DNA of 64,000 bases, from NCBI RefSeq assembly GCF_001610875.1, contig NZ_CP011272.1, positions 5,747,988-5,811,987 of the forward strand, read 5' to 3'. The notes below the pieces were generated by a model, which ran no database searches, was not told the DNA's origin, and worked only from the letters and a program-made list of their open reading frames with translations. Positions 37,294 through 46,040 of this stretch are shown piece after piece. The first letter of the stretch is position 1; every line of letters begins with the position of its first letter. This stretch comes from Pirellula sp. SH-Sr6A (GTDB taxonomy: Bacteria; Planctomycetota; Planctomycetia; Pirellulales; Pirellulaceae). The position numbers and the translations under genes were made by a program.

Positions 37294-38535
37294 TTGGAAA
37301 ACTTCATTCAGCAATTCCTCGATGCACAGCTTTTCAACATTGCGGACAACGAAGAACGCTTGGAGAAACTATTGGCTTCGGCCGAATCACTTAGCGACGC
37401 TTTTATAGAAAACAATTCGCTTCTACTGCAGTTTTTGAGAGCATCTCTCGTACCAAACGTTGACGAGAATTCCCTCGTACTCTCGCAGATCGAAGCGCAC
37501 ATTAAGAAGGACTGGTCGACATTTCTCAGTGCACAACGCGAACGTCCGACGGCGATCAACTTGGCAGTTGGTTGGCAAGCCGCTCGAAGGGCTTCAGAAA
37601 AGGATACTGAGCTGTGTGCACTACTCTGGTATGGTTCAGCAAATCTGTTACTTGATTCGAAAGTCGACCCCCTTTCGAATCTGGTGATTGATTTTGTCAA
37701 ATCGCAGGGTGTCGAGTTGGAAAGACGTGCGGTTGCTGAGTGGAGCCCATACACAGCAAAGACCATTAAGCAGGTTAAGGCTGTGGCGATGGTTGAAGTG
37801 AAAAATACGCTGCAAATCCCTCTGTTGAAAGCGAGCGCGGCAGTTGATCCATCAACGGGAAGTGCGGTTGAGGGGGGCAACACTCATCAACCCTCAACTG
37901 ACGGCAACTGGGCTGCGTTTTTCTCAAAGCACGCATCCTCAGGAATTACCAATTCGATCGCTCAAGTAACAAAAGCGGTCTTAGAATCAGTGCAATCTTC
38001 TATCGACGATCTTAGTAAGAAAGTCACCGCTACTAGTGCAGAGTTGAATCGTAGCCACACTGCGCAGAGCAGACGAACTGAGCTGCTTTGGTTATCCGAG
38101 TCGCTTTATTCCACTCGTCTTAAGAAGGGTTACAGAGAACTCACGCCGAACGAAACAATCGTTTCTCTGACGTCGGACGTTGCGGAGATTGCGACAGGAT
38201 TATCCCCTCAAAGTGTCGAATATTTTCTGGCTGATAAAATCTCCCGATTGTTGCCCAGTGACGAAATAAAATTGGAGTCTTTTGTTCGAGAGCTTTCTGG
38301 TTCAGCAGTTCGAGTAGCCCTGCCCACACAATTATTCATCCCGATACAAGGGACAAAGAGGATAGGACTACTGGAATTCGCTGGCGCGTTAGCTGCTGGC
38401 CAAACAGACATTAAGAAGTTCATAGAATGCACGGGGTTCCCAAAAAGCAAGTCCATGTCGGCAAGTGCGTTGGCCAGATGGGTTTTCCGTGAAATCAAAT
38501 GTGCTGAATGCATCAATAAGGAACTATGGTCATGA
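37294..38535 (+). CDS. GTPase-associated system all-helical protein (GASH-like)
   Basis: The protein has 413 residues from a TTG at 37294. A stop codon 12 bases upstream in frame leaves no earlier start. It is almost wholly helical and opens MENFIQQFLDAQLFNIA. A ...LAVGWQAARRASEKDTELCALLWYG segment and a C-terminal ALARWVFREIKCAECINKE are notable. First gene of a four-gene chain with two GTPases. It matches my recollection of the all-helical subunit of predicted GTPase-centred conflict systems (Kaur et al. 2020). Its stop overlaps the next gene as ATGA. Confidence 0.7.
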   Translation: MENFIQQFLDAQLFNIADNEERLEKLLASAESLSDAFIENNSLLLQFLRASLVPNVDENSLVLSQIEAHIKKDWSTFLSAQRERPTAINLAVGWQAARRASEKDTELCALLWYGSANLLLDSKVDPLSNLVIDFVKSQGVELERRAVAEWSPYTAKTIKQVKAVAMVEVKNTLQIPLLKASAAVDPSTGSAVEGGNTHQPSTDGNWAAFFSKHASSGITNSIAQVTKAVLESVQSSIDDLSKKVTATSAELNRSHTAQSRRTELLWLSESLYSTRLKKGYRELTPNETIVSLTSDVAEIATGLSPQSVEYFLADKISRLLPSDEIKLESFVRELSGSAVRVALPTQLFIPIQGTKRIGLLEFAGALAAGQTDIKKFIECTGFPKSKSMSASALARWVFREIKCAECINKELWS

Positions 38536-39494
38536 TTGGAGCATGCAGCCAGCAACATTGCCATCCGGATAGTGGCTGTATTCTTGGGGAGCCCGACGTT
38601 GCAGCTTGTAAACACTGGACGCAAAATACAGACACACCTGGAACTAACAGTCATGTGCATTCACGAAATTCAGTTCCGTGGAGCGGCAGTGCATTGGGCT
38701 TAGACGATATTAGGATGCTCTCTGCTTGTGCTAGGCCACGCGTAGTCGCGTTGATTGGACCCCATAACGCTGGAAAAACCACGTACCTCGCAGCGCTTCA
38801 TCTTCTTTGCCTCAGAAAGCAGATAGTTCCTCATCTCTGCTTTTGCGGCTCATGGACTCTTGCGGGCTGGGAGAAGATCGCTGATTTTATGCGGTATCCC
38901 AAAGAATCGAGTCCATCGTATCCCCCGCACACGCCAATCTCCACGGAGAGATCCCCTGGTCTACTGCACTATGCTTTCAGGAAAAACGACGAGTTGATAC
39001 AAAATGTCATGTTCACAGACGCTCCCGGCGAGTGGTTTACAGAGTGGTCAGTTAACCCGTCTCCAACGCAATATCCTGGCGCTACTTGGACCATTGAACA
39101 TGCCGATACTTTTCTCTTCTTCATCGACCGAGAATCGTTGGTTGGTCCGGAAAGAGGAAAGGCACGTCTCCAAATTAAGACCCTTGCTTCCAGACTTTCG
39201 GAACATCTCGCGGAGCGACCAATCGCGATCGTGTGGGCAAAAAGTGACATCTCAGTTGCCACTGATTTTCAATCGTCAATCGAGGAAATCCTGATGCGAA
39301 CGCTACCTTCCGCAACGCATTTCCACACGAGATTCAGATTAGCGACACAGGAAGCCCAAGAAGAAGTTGTAGCTCCGCTAGTCAAATCATTCAAATTTGC
39401 AATTGAGCAGGGAAGAAACAAAAACACGTTCATAGTCGATTTATCGCCCCAGGTATCAACCGATAGGTTTCTCGCATATCGAGGAGTAAGTTAA
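38532..39494 (+). CDS. TRAFAC-class GTPase with N-terminal cysteine cluster
   Basis: The protein has 320 residues from the ATG overlapping the upstream stop (ATGA). An ATG two codons earlier is possible. The N-terminus has CSQQHCHPDSGC and a later Cys (residues 5-26), a likely zinc site. The GTPase core has a P-loop GPHNAGKTT (76-84), a DAPGEW switch II and a later IAIVWAKSD. The system's two GTPases were described as a paired double-GTPase module. Its stop overlaps the next start as TAATG. Confidence 0.8.
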   Translation: MIGACSQQHCHPDSGCILGEPDVAACKHWTQNTDTPGTNSHVHSRNSVPWSGSALGLDDIRMLSACARPRVVALIGPHNAGKTTYLAALHLLCLRKQIVPHLCFCGSWTLAGWEKIADFMRYPKESSPSYPPHTPISTERSPGLLHYAFRKNDELIQNVMFTDAPGEWFTEWSVNPSPTQYPGATWTIEHADTFLFFIDRESLVGPERGKARLQIKTLASRLSEHLAERPIAIVWAKSDISVATDFQSSIEEILMRTLPSATHFHTRFRLATQEAQEEVVAPLVKSFKFAIEQGRNKNTFIVDLSPQVSTDRFLAYRGVS

Positions 39495-40357
39495 TGAGCG
39501 ATAGGGCGATTGCAAATAAGTCAATCGTGATGGTTGGTGCTTCCAACACAGGGAAATCGCACTTTACTTTTCAGCTTTTTGGGAGGCTTTCCGACCATTC
39601 CTGCAAGCTCAGGTTGCGAGAAATGCCAAACCTAGAGCTGTTTAAAGTCGGTCTAGAGCAGCTGAATAAGGGATTACCAGCAGAGCACACGAATGCAGAC
39701 AAGTATGACAATGCCGATTTGCGAATTGCTGGACCCAACGGCGAGCCATTTGACTTACTTTGGCCAGACTATGGAGGAGAGCAAATTCGCCTCATATTAG
39801 AGAACCGGGGAGTCGATGAGGGTTGGAAAAAACGGTTGGAATCAGCTGAAGGCATCCTGCTATTTTTACGCCTACAAGAAATCATAGACTATAAGAACAT
39901 CGTAGATCACCCACTCGACGTCGAGCTAACACGACGAGCCGCATCGGCAACACACCAAGAGCCTGACCTTTCATCCCAAATTGGAATTGTCGAGATGCTA
40001 CAAATATTGATGTGGGCGGCCCAAAAAGGCAATTCAAGTCGACTGCGAAGTCCAAAGTTAGGTGTCCTACTTTCATGTTGGGATGAGTTGGGTGTTGAAA
40101 ATACAACCCCTTCGGAACTTTTGCGGGAACGTGCGCCGCTACTTGAACAGTTTGTTCGTGCAAATTGGACCCAAGACAGCGTTTTCGTCCTAGGGCTTTC
40201 ATCACTTGAGCGACCACTAAACAGAGAGAAGTATGATGAAGATTACGTAAACAAAGGGCCAGAGTCCTTTGGATACATCATCCAGTCAAATGGCCATCGG
40301 GACGACGATCTCACGATCCCACTTCTAAAAATGCTTGAATTGATTGATGAAAATTAA
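39494..40357 (+). CDS. TRAFAC-class GTPase, second of the pair
   Basis: The protein has 287 residues. It has the P-loop GASNTGKS (15-22), switch II-like LLWPDYGGEQIR and a guanine-specificity-like LGVLLSCWDELG. It starts at TAATG, one base overlapping the stop of GTPase 1, and its end overlaps the next gene by 11 bases. Such tight coupling implies fixed stoichiometry. It should act with GTPase 1 as the sensing or switching unit of the conflict system. Confidence 0.8.
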   Translation: MSDRAIANKSIVMVGASNTGKSHFTFQLFGRLSDHSCKLRLREMPNLELFKVGLEQLNKGLPAEHTNADKYDNADLRIAGPNGEPFDLLWPDYGGEQIRLILENRGVDEGWKKRLESAEGILLFLRLQEIIDYKNIVDHPLDVELTRRAASATHQEPDLSSQIGIVEMLQILMWAAQKGNSSRLRSPKLGVLLSCWDELGVENTTPSELLRERAPLLEQFVRANWTQDSVFVLGLSSLERPLNREKYDEDYVNKGPESFGYIIQSNGHRDDDLTIPLLKMLELIDEN

Positions 40358-42881
40358 ATTCGACACTGCGATTTTTGGTGAAAGTGGTAAAGCTCATTCG
40401 ATCTTGCATTCATCCATACCGGAGTTCGCAAAAACCCTAGTTGCGGTCACTGACTTGCCACTTGATCTGCCTAACGACGCAGGGAACACGCCAATGTTGA
40501 GCGGTTTCCCGCATGATCGCAAATACGTCTTTTTGAGTACTTTACGTGACGCAAGTGCATCGCGAGGAGGAATGGCGAGGACAACTGCACTGATCACCAA
40601 TATTGAGGAAGTTTCGAAAATAGAATGCCTCGATTCGGTATTTCAAAACCTCGGACATGATTTGGACCATATGTCCCTTGGTACGGCGATTGAATTTGAA
40701 CCAGTAGACATGATTGGGTCAATCCATTCCGTGGGAACAGTGGCACTCATTCGCGCGCTGATTTCAAGCAAGAACTCTCAGCCAGTAGTCTGGATTGGTG
40801 ACGAAGGTTTTCGTGAATCAGTGTGCGACCTGTGGCGAGGTCTTCCAGTCACTTTGAAGCGCAATTTTACCTTCCGCTATAGTTGCACTCCGCGTGATGG
40901 TCGAATCCAGGGGACTGATTTGATTCTCACGCCAGTGCAATTTCGTTCAAGGTGGACACAGCAAATATGTATCCAACCGCCACTCGAGTGTACGCCAAAT
41001 AGACAGGCGGAACGATATTTTTGTGACGACAGTGTTCGGATAGCAGTGTCTAAGTGGTCTGACGAGCTCAGTGCAGAAGTCAATTCATTTGAAACCCTAT
41101 CCTTGCTTGCCGAATCGCAGACACTTTTCGAGCAATTGAACTCGATCACTAGCCTTGAAGTAACGATATTGCTTCGCAATTTGGCCCGATTGTCTCCAAT
41201 TCCAAACAATGGAAAAGCAATCAAGCAGCGAGTTCTTCAAGAGCTGCAGACCCGTATAACTTCTGGGCCTCTTGACGTCATTGGATACCTCAGAAATGTT
41301 GAGGCGAATGAATTTTTTAAAGGGTTCGATGCGATCCGAATTGCGACACAGCAGAGATTCACCCAAGCAATTGCAATGGCAGAAGAGAATTCTCTTGATT
41401 TGATGCGTCAAGCAATTAAAGACGCATCGCGCCCCTGGGCTGTCGGAATACTAAGCGCATTCACGCATATACTCAAACAGAAGCAAAAATCTGCCTTAGA
41501 TCTCTGTTGGCGACTAATAGCGACATCTGCAGAGATAGTTGTTCAATCGTGGCTAGTTCAAACGAGTGAAAAAATCCAGCGTTTTGAACGGTGTTTAATC
41601 GATACAATTCCGAAATCTCTCTCAGAAGTTGAATCACAATTAGTGGCGACATTCTGTAAACGAAACAATTGGGCCAATCTTCACGCTATCGTTATATCTT
41701 CGAACACAAATCCACAACTCGCGATAGCTGAACAACTGCACTTTCAGAAAGCATCAGACAACGGGTTTCGCGAGCTGTCCAGGCGACTGGGAAATCGTGT
41801 CTTTGTCAGGGCCGCAATGCAGACAGAATTAGTACCAGCACTGTTTAATCAAGTCGTCATCGACTGCATTGAGGACATTCAGCTGCTTGATATGTTTGAT
41901 ATATACGATTTTGAGTGGAGGCGAGTTCTAAGAGGAATAATAAACCTAGCCCCAAAACATGTTGATCAATCGACCGTGTTGGATAATGCGATTGAAGCTT
42001 ATTGGCCCTTGCATGTGGAAGGAACTCTGATTGATATCGATTTACTTGGCTCACTCAGTGGGACGAAGTATGCGAACCTTGTCTACACAAATAATCGGCA
42101 GGAGATTTGGGATTCCTTGCCTGCGAATGTCTGCGGGGAATTTTTAAAAGTGACTGCTCGAGCATGGATTGACCGTGCACTTCACGATATCGCTTCCCTG
42201 GCTAGACCGGAACCTGTCTTAGTTAGTGAGATTCTATCGAACAACAATCGCCAACAGCTACTTCCAGTTTCTGGTGCAGATTCCGTCGTTTTCGCTTTGA
42301 GTGCATTTCGTGTTTTTCCCGAACTCACACAATCCGATTTCGATGACTGGCGTGTTCGTCTACTTACGGCCCAACGCAATTTGCCAACAACGACGGCCCG
42401 ACAGATTGGTGCACTTTTGTCAAAGAATGGTTGGAGGAACTGCGCAGATGGTTTGCTTTCAGACTACTCCGCATACAGCCGACAAGATTTGCATCCCGCC
42501 CTCTGCGAGTGTTCCAATCTCTTTGGATGGCTTACTCGATTTAGATACGGGTTTTCACGAGAGTCCCCGTCAATTGACCAATGGTGGGAAGAAATAGAAA
42601 ACGTGTTGCTTTATCTTTATCCCGAGGGACCGAGAGACAAACATCTATGGGAACGATCTGGCGGACATGTTGGCGATCTTCGAGTACATACCACAGGTCG
42701 CGAGCAATGGAGCAAGTTAATTACCGACCTGAAGAAAGGAAAAGATTTCGGCGAGGCGTCGCTAAACACTTTGCTAAGCGTATGTTTAAGTGATTACGGT
42801 TCCAATTCAGACATTACATTGCTTGTCGCGAATTGCCCTTTTAAGCTGCGAATTTCAAGAGATGACTCCTTCGTCGACTAA
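40347..42881 (+). CDS. GTPase-associated protein 1 (GAP1)-like large protein
   Basis: The protein has 844 residues from the ATG at 40347 (a TTG lies one codon earlier). The N-terminal part (FDTAIFGESGKAHSILHSS, RDASASRGGMARTTALITN, and later ALISSKNSQPVVWIG) fits the GAP1 N-terminal domains found with double GTPases. The remaining 550 residues are helical. It is the last gene of the chain, and its 3' end overlaps the convergent protease gene by 27 bases. The effector role is undetermined. Confidence 0.72.
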   Translation: MKIKFDTAIFGESGKAHSILHSSIPEFAKTLVAVTDLPLDLPNDAGNTPMLSGFPHDRKYVFLSTLRDASASRGGMARTTALITNIEEVSKIECLDSVFQNLGHDLDHMSLGTAIEFEPVDMIGSIHSVGTVALIRALISSKNSQPVVWIGDEGFRESVCDLWRGLPVTLKRNFTFRYSCTPRDGRIQGTDLILTPVQFRSRWTQQICIQPPLECTPNRQAERYFCDDSVRIAVSKWSDELSAEVNSFETLSLLAESQTLFEQLNSITSLEVTILLRNLARLSPIPNNGKAIKQRVLQELQTRITSGPLDVIGYLRNVEANEFFKGFDAIRIATQQRFTQAIAMAEENSLDLMRQAIKDASRPWAVGILSAFTHILKQKQKSALDLCWRLIATSAEIVVQSWLVQTSEKIQRFERCLIDTIPKSLSEVESQLVATFCKRNNWANLHAIVISSNTNPQLAIAEQLHFQKASDNGFRELSRRLGNRVFVRAAMQTELVPALFNQVVIDCIEDIQLLDMFDIYDFEWRRVLRGIINLAPKHVDQSTVLDNAIEAYWPLHVEGTLIDIDLLGSLSGTKYANLVYTNNRQEIWDSLPANVCGEFLKVTARAWIDRALHDIASLARPEPVLVSEILSNNNRQQLLPVSGADSVVFALSAFRVFPELTQSDFDDWRVRLLTAQRNLPTTTARQIGALLSKNGWRNCADGLLSDYSAYSRQDLHPALCECSNLFGWLTRFRYGFSRESPSIDQWWEEIENVLLYLYPEGPRDKHLWERSGGHVGDLRVHTTGREQWSKLITDLKKGKDFGEASLNTLLSVCLSDYGSNSDITLLVANCPFKLRISRDDSFVD

Positions 42882-43847
42882 CCGATTGCGGATTAGTTCG
42901 ATGGGAGTTCCTTCGTTTCGAAAGTACTGTCGAGTCGATGGCGAATTCGGCTCTCGTAGCATTCCACCAGCGCGGTGAAGCGCTACAACTTCCCATGATG
43001 AGTTAAACACAGGCGACCCTGACGACCCATTCATCGTATCGGTCAAATACTGAACACAGGTTCGGTCAGCGAACTGAACAAGATTGTTATAAATTGCAAT
43101 CTGTTTAGGTTGGCCGCCTGGATGCTGAATTATATTAACGTGCTGATCCTTTTCAGCCGGCGCTTTAGCGAACATCAGCTGCCCCCAATTTGCATTCGCG
43201 TCACCAACAACTCGTACCGCAGTCCAATCATCCTCTTTGGATGTAATGAATAGATCGTCGGGAGAAAACTTGAACGTCGCAACCGTTCCATCCCTGCCTT
43301 CGCGCGTGATTTGATAGTTGAAAAGTGCTTCCGCTGACGCGGCGGTCGATTCGCAATCCAATACATGATTATTTGTCAGGAAAACGTTTCGCTCGATTAG
43401 AAAGCCTGATCCGCTTCCAACTCCCGGAATTTGGACTTTTGCGACACTTCGGGAAGCGTCGATTCCATTTTCGAGAAAGCTTATTGGGAGCAAAGTCGAT
43501 TGCTTCCCAATAATTTTTTCAAGAACGGTCCCGGTGGTGCTCCCCTTCCAGCTTTCCGGAGGAATTGCAAATGGCGCGATGGTTGATAATGGGGCAAGGA
43601 TAACCGGTTCTACGTTTGCCCAGTCGAGATTAGGGAAGTCTTGCTTGACTTGCTGAAATACAGCGAGGAACGTCGTATGTTTCCCAGCTTCCGCTAGAAG
43701 CTTGAACCACATGGTTTTGGGTGGGCCGCTGAAATCCAGGTAATCAGTTGGAATGGAAAGGCTATTCATCAGGACGCGAGCTCGATCGCTGTCTGGATAG
43801 TAGTCGCACATTAGCTGTAGCAGTTGTGGGGGAACTTTTGTAGCCAT
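42855..43847 (-). CDS. Trypsin-like serine protease with N-terminal effector-associated domain
   Basis: The protein has 330 residues. Residues 1-75 form a helical domain (LLQLMCDYYPDSDRARVLM, then FLAVFQQVKQDFP) like the effector-associated domains (EAD) that recruit effectors to NTPase conflict systems. The protease domain has H161 (LTNNHVL), D207 (DDWTAVRV) and S276 in GSSGSP. It has no signal peptide, so it should act in the cytoplasm. It converges with the GTPase operon and may be its effector or a neighbouring system. Confidence 0.82.
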   Translation of the reverse strand: MATKVPPQLLQLMCDYYPDSDRARVLMNSLSIPTDYLDFSGPPKTMWFKLLAEAGKHTTFLAVFQQVKQDFPNLDWANVEPVILAPLSTIAPFAIPPESWKGSTTGTVLEKIIGKQSTLLPISFLENGIDASRSVAKVQIPGVGSGSGFLIERNVFLTNNHVLDCESTAASAEALFNYQITREGRDGTVATFKFSPDDLFITSKEDDWTAVRVVGDANANWGQLMFAKAPAEKDQHVNIIQHPGGQPKQIAIYNNLVQFADRTCVQYLTDTMNGSSGSPVFNSSWEVVALHRAGGMLREPNSPSTRQYFRNEGTPIELIRNRLVDEGVIS

Positions 43848-44196
43848 TCACTCTCTCGCGCATCTCACGTGTTCTGAGTAGTTATCAGGGGTTCGGAGAT
43901 CAGTTTAGCAAAAATGCATTTCTCCATCAGGGTTTTCGCGTTTTTCCAAATACTCCATGGGAAACAACATCGAGTCTGCGAATTCGCCCTTCCCCTCGCA
44001 ACGAATGCTTCTCTAATGGGACTGCAAAGTTGTCGCGTACATTTGTCTCTAGATTTGGCGAACGTGGCAAGGGATAACAGTGCACAACATCAAAGCACGT
44101 CCGGAAGTTGGAGCATAAATCGTACGGCTCGTTGAAACGCTAGACACAGTTGGATGAGTGTCCCTGGGTTTCACCACAAACTCTGATTTGAGTGGC
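43848..44196. other. Intergenic region, no gene seen
   Basis: It probably holds the promoter of the minus-strand protease gene. The small plus-strand frame at 43914-44135 has no convincing start signal or family. Confidence 0.4.
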
Positions 44197-44230
44197 CATT
44201 CCCAGGCTAGCGAAAGATAGCGGGATTGCC
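44197..44230 (+). promoter_or_regulatory. Leader motif copy 4, upstream of XRE regulator
   Basis: CCC (44201-44203), AGGCTAGCGAAAGATAGC, GGG (44222-44224), then ATTGCC. The loop matches copy 1 while the flanks differ. It is followed by hairpins TTGCCT/AGGCAA and CTTGTAAG/CTTACAAG. The next gene is the regulator at 44424. Confidence 0.5.
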
Positions 44231-44423
44231 TTTCATTGAATCAGCAGGCAATTTACCGAGCAAGTTGTAAGGAACACTTACAAGTTCGACCCACGGGGGA
44301 AACCGGTGGCCTCTGTGCGTTTGTATTCAAAGCATGATAAGGCGATTGTCTATCCGAGAAATGCAGTTCATAGATCCGGAAGGCTTACCAAGAGCAAGTG
44401 TACTTTGCATAGGCAGTTGGAAT

Positions 44424-44879
44424 ATGACTACTCACGAACAACAGCGATCGCTATCACGTCAGCTCTTGAGAGCTCGACTTGCCGCTGAACTCTCTCAAAA
44501 CCAAGTAGCGACGGCCCTACAACTCTCGGTAAAGGAAGTCGCTGCGTTGGAATCCGGTGAGCGTCTAGTCAGCACCCTTGAACTTTCCAAACTCGCCAAG
44601 TTGTTCCGGCAACCAATCAGGTCATTCGTTTTCGATGAGAATCTCGGGGAGCCGTCCGGCCGAATGCCGGATTCCGATTCGGCCCTTCAGCAAATGCTGG
44701 ATGAGCTTGCGACTCGAGAGCCGAACGCCATCAGCGACGACGAGCGATCTGCCGCGTTGCAATTGGCGCTGTACGCGTTTAAATCGGAAGAAATCTCGGC
44801 AGGCAAACTGAGAGATGTCGGTGCGTTGCTCGGCATATCAGCAGAAGAGTTGTTAAAGCTACGTCCAAATGACGAGTAA
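44424..44879 (+). CDS. XRE-type helix-turn-helix regulator
   Basis: The protein has 151 residues from the ATG at 44424; the frame is open to an ATG at 44334, giving 181. The HTH lies near the N-terminus: LSRQLLRARLAAELSQNQVATALQLSVKEVAALESGERL. A helical C-terminal region resembles those of regulators paired with ImmA/IrrE peptidases, but no such peptidase follows. Leader motif copy 4 lies upstream. Confidence 0.75.
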   Translation: MTTHEQQRSLSRQLLRARLAAELSQNQVATALQLSVKEVAALESGERLVSTLELSKLAKLFRQPIRSFVFDENLGEPSGRMPDSDSALQQMLDELATREPNAISDDERSAALQLALYAFKSEEISAGKLRDVGALLGISAEELLKLRPNDE

Positions 44880-45211
44880 CGACGTTTGTTTGATTTACTT
44901 ATACTCCGTGTATTTACCGAGAAAGGTCAAACCTGAGGGAATAACTGAGGGGAAACCGTACCTACCAACTTTCCAGCATTAACTCCCGATTTACGGCGAA
45001 CAGACAATCTAGAATTAGCCAAGTTGGCACTAGCCGCTAGGTCTATGGTGTCGATTCCGATTGCCGCACGATCTGAACGAAATAGAAGGCAACAACCAAC
45101 CACGCCCGTATAGTAGGTGCCGCCGCGAGTGCGTGATTCGCGGCTGTTCTCCGATCATCCGATACAACACTCCCACCGATGGCTGATTCATTCAGCCAAT
45201 CCACAATTCAA
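44880..45211. other. Intergenic region, no gene seen
   Basis: No start signal or recognisable protein is visible between the regulator and the second small-ORF array. Confidence 0.4.
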
Positions 45212-45253
45212 TTAGCCCTTCCCCGGCTAGCGAAAGATAAGGGGACCCCCTCG
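45212..45253 (+). promoter_or_regulatory. Leader motif copy 5
   Basis: Same core as copy 1: CCCC (45221-45224), GGCTAGCGAAAGATAA, GGGG (45241-45244), ACCCCC. It precedes the duplicate small ORF. Confidence 0.65.
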
Positions 45254-45341
45254 ATTTCCAGAAACGCACTCCAAACGCGAGCGTATTTCGCTCAGGCAAT
45301 CCTGCCTGGGCGCAATGCGTTACGTAACATGGAGATGCGTT

Positions 45342-45494
45342 ATGAAAACCTGGAAAACCTGGTGGTGTGACTTACCAATCGTCGGCAGCAAGGACGAACT
45401 CGAGTTCTTGCTGGCACTCATCCAGCATGCTGTTTCGATTTTCCTGATCTACTGCACGATCTGGGGAATCGCAGTGTACTTGTTGCTACTTTAG
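45342..45494 (+). CDS. Small membrane protein 1, second copy
   Basis: The protein has 50 residues. It encodes the same protein as 8237-8389 (MKTWKTWWCDLPIVG...); the one base change I see (TTG to CTG) is silent. One hydrophobic C-terminal helix. It keeps its leader motif and terminator. Confidence 0.65.
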   Translation: MKTWKTWWCDLPIVGSKDELEFLLALIQHAVSIFLIYCTIWGIAVYLLLL

Positions 45495-45501
45495 GTTGTC
45501 A

Positions 45502-45526
45502 GGCTTCCCTTCGGGGAAGCCATTTT
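45502..45526 (+). terminator. Rho-independent terminator, second copy
   Basis: GGCTTCCC/GGGAAGCC stem with TTCG loop and ATTTT, as at 8397-8421. Confidence 0.8.
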
Positions 45527-45560
45527 GAAATTCGATCGTCCTCACGCTCAACCGACATAA

Positions 45561-45602
45561 CTCTGCTTTTCCCGGCAGGCTAAACATAAGGGAAACCCTT
45601 CG
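45561..45602 (+). promoter_or_regulatory. Leader motif copy 6, orphaned
   Basis: Identical to copy 2. Its small ORF has been replaced by four-helix-bundle cassette C, so it now faces a convergent gene. Confidence 0.6.
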
Positions 45603-45677
45603 TTTTTGAACCGCAATCAGCCACCTAAGCAGCCACCATTCGACACGCCCGCCAATTCCGGCGGGTGTGCAGAGTTT

Positions 45678-46040
45678 TTATATTTCGCGGTTCTCGAGTC
45701 CATTGATCAAGCCGGATAGCATGCGAGAGATATCTTCAAGTTGGGATTTGAGTTTGACGTGCTTGGGCTCGTCGATCAGACCTCGACGTTTCGCGAGTTC
45801 AAGTTGAGGGACGCATTCTTGGACGGAGCCCCGTGCGATGCCGAAAAAGTGTTTGCGCTCGGCTTTGGTGAATCGACCATTGCCTTCGGCAATGTTGGAT
45901 GAAATCGATAACGCGGCGCGATTGAGTTGATCTACGAGGAAACCATAGCCGCGTAGAAATTGTTCGGTGGCGGTGCAGACTGCGTCAACGAAGTCGACGG
46001 ACTTTTGGTAGACGAGAAGCTTCTCGAATGCGAAGGCCAT
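45678..46040 (-). CDS. Four-helix-bundle protein (copy C, intact)
   Basis: The protein has 120 residues, the normal length of the 23S rRNA intervening-sequence protein family. It starts MAFAFEKLLVYQKSV and has the family motifs GYGFLVDQLNRAALSIS, NIAEGNGRF and CVPQLELAKRRG. The molecular function is not established; relatives include bAvd of diversity-generating retroelements. No rRNA gene is nearby. The gene abuts the truncated small-ORF array, 3 bases after its last matching base. Confidence 0.88.
   Translation of the reverse strand: MAFAFEKLLVYQKSVDFVDAVCTATEQFLRGYGFLVDQLNRAALSISSNIAEGNGRFTKAERKHFFGIARGSVQECVPQLELAKRRGLIDEPKHVKLKSQLEDISRMLSGLINGLENREI

Larger units (their letters stand above)
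45212..45674. repeat. Second copy of the small-ORF array (unit 1 and leader of unit 2)
   Basis: Nearly identical to 8107-8569, in the same orientation at an offset of 37,105 bases. It ends in the GC-rich hairpin before small ORF 2, exactly where four-helix-bundle cassette C begins. Confidence 0.9.
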
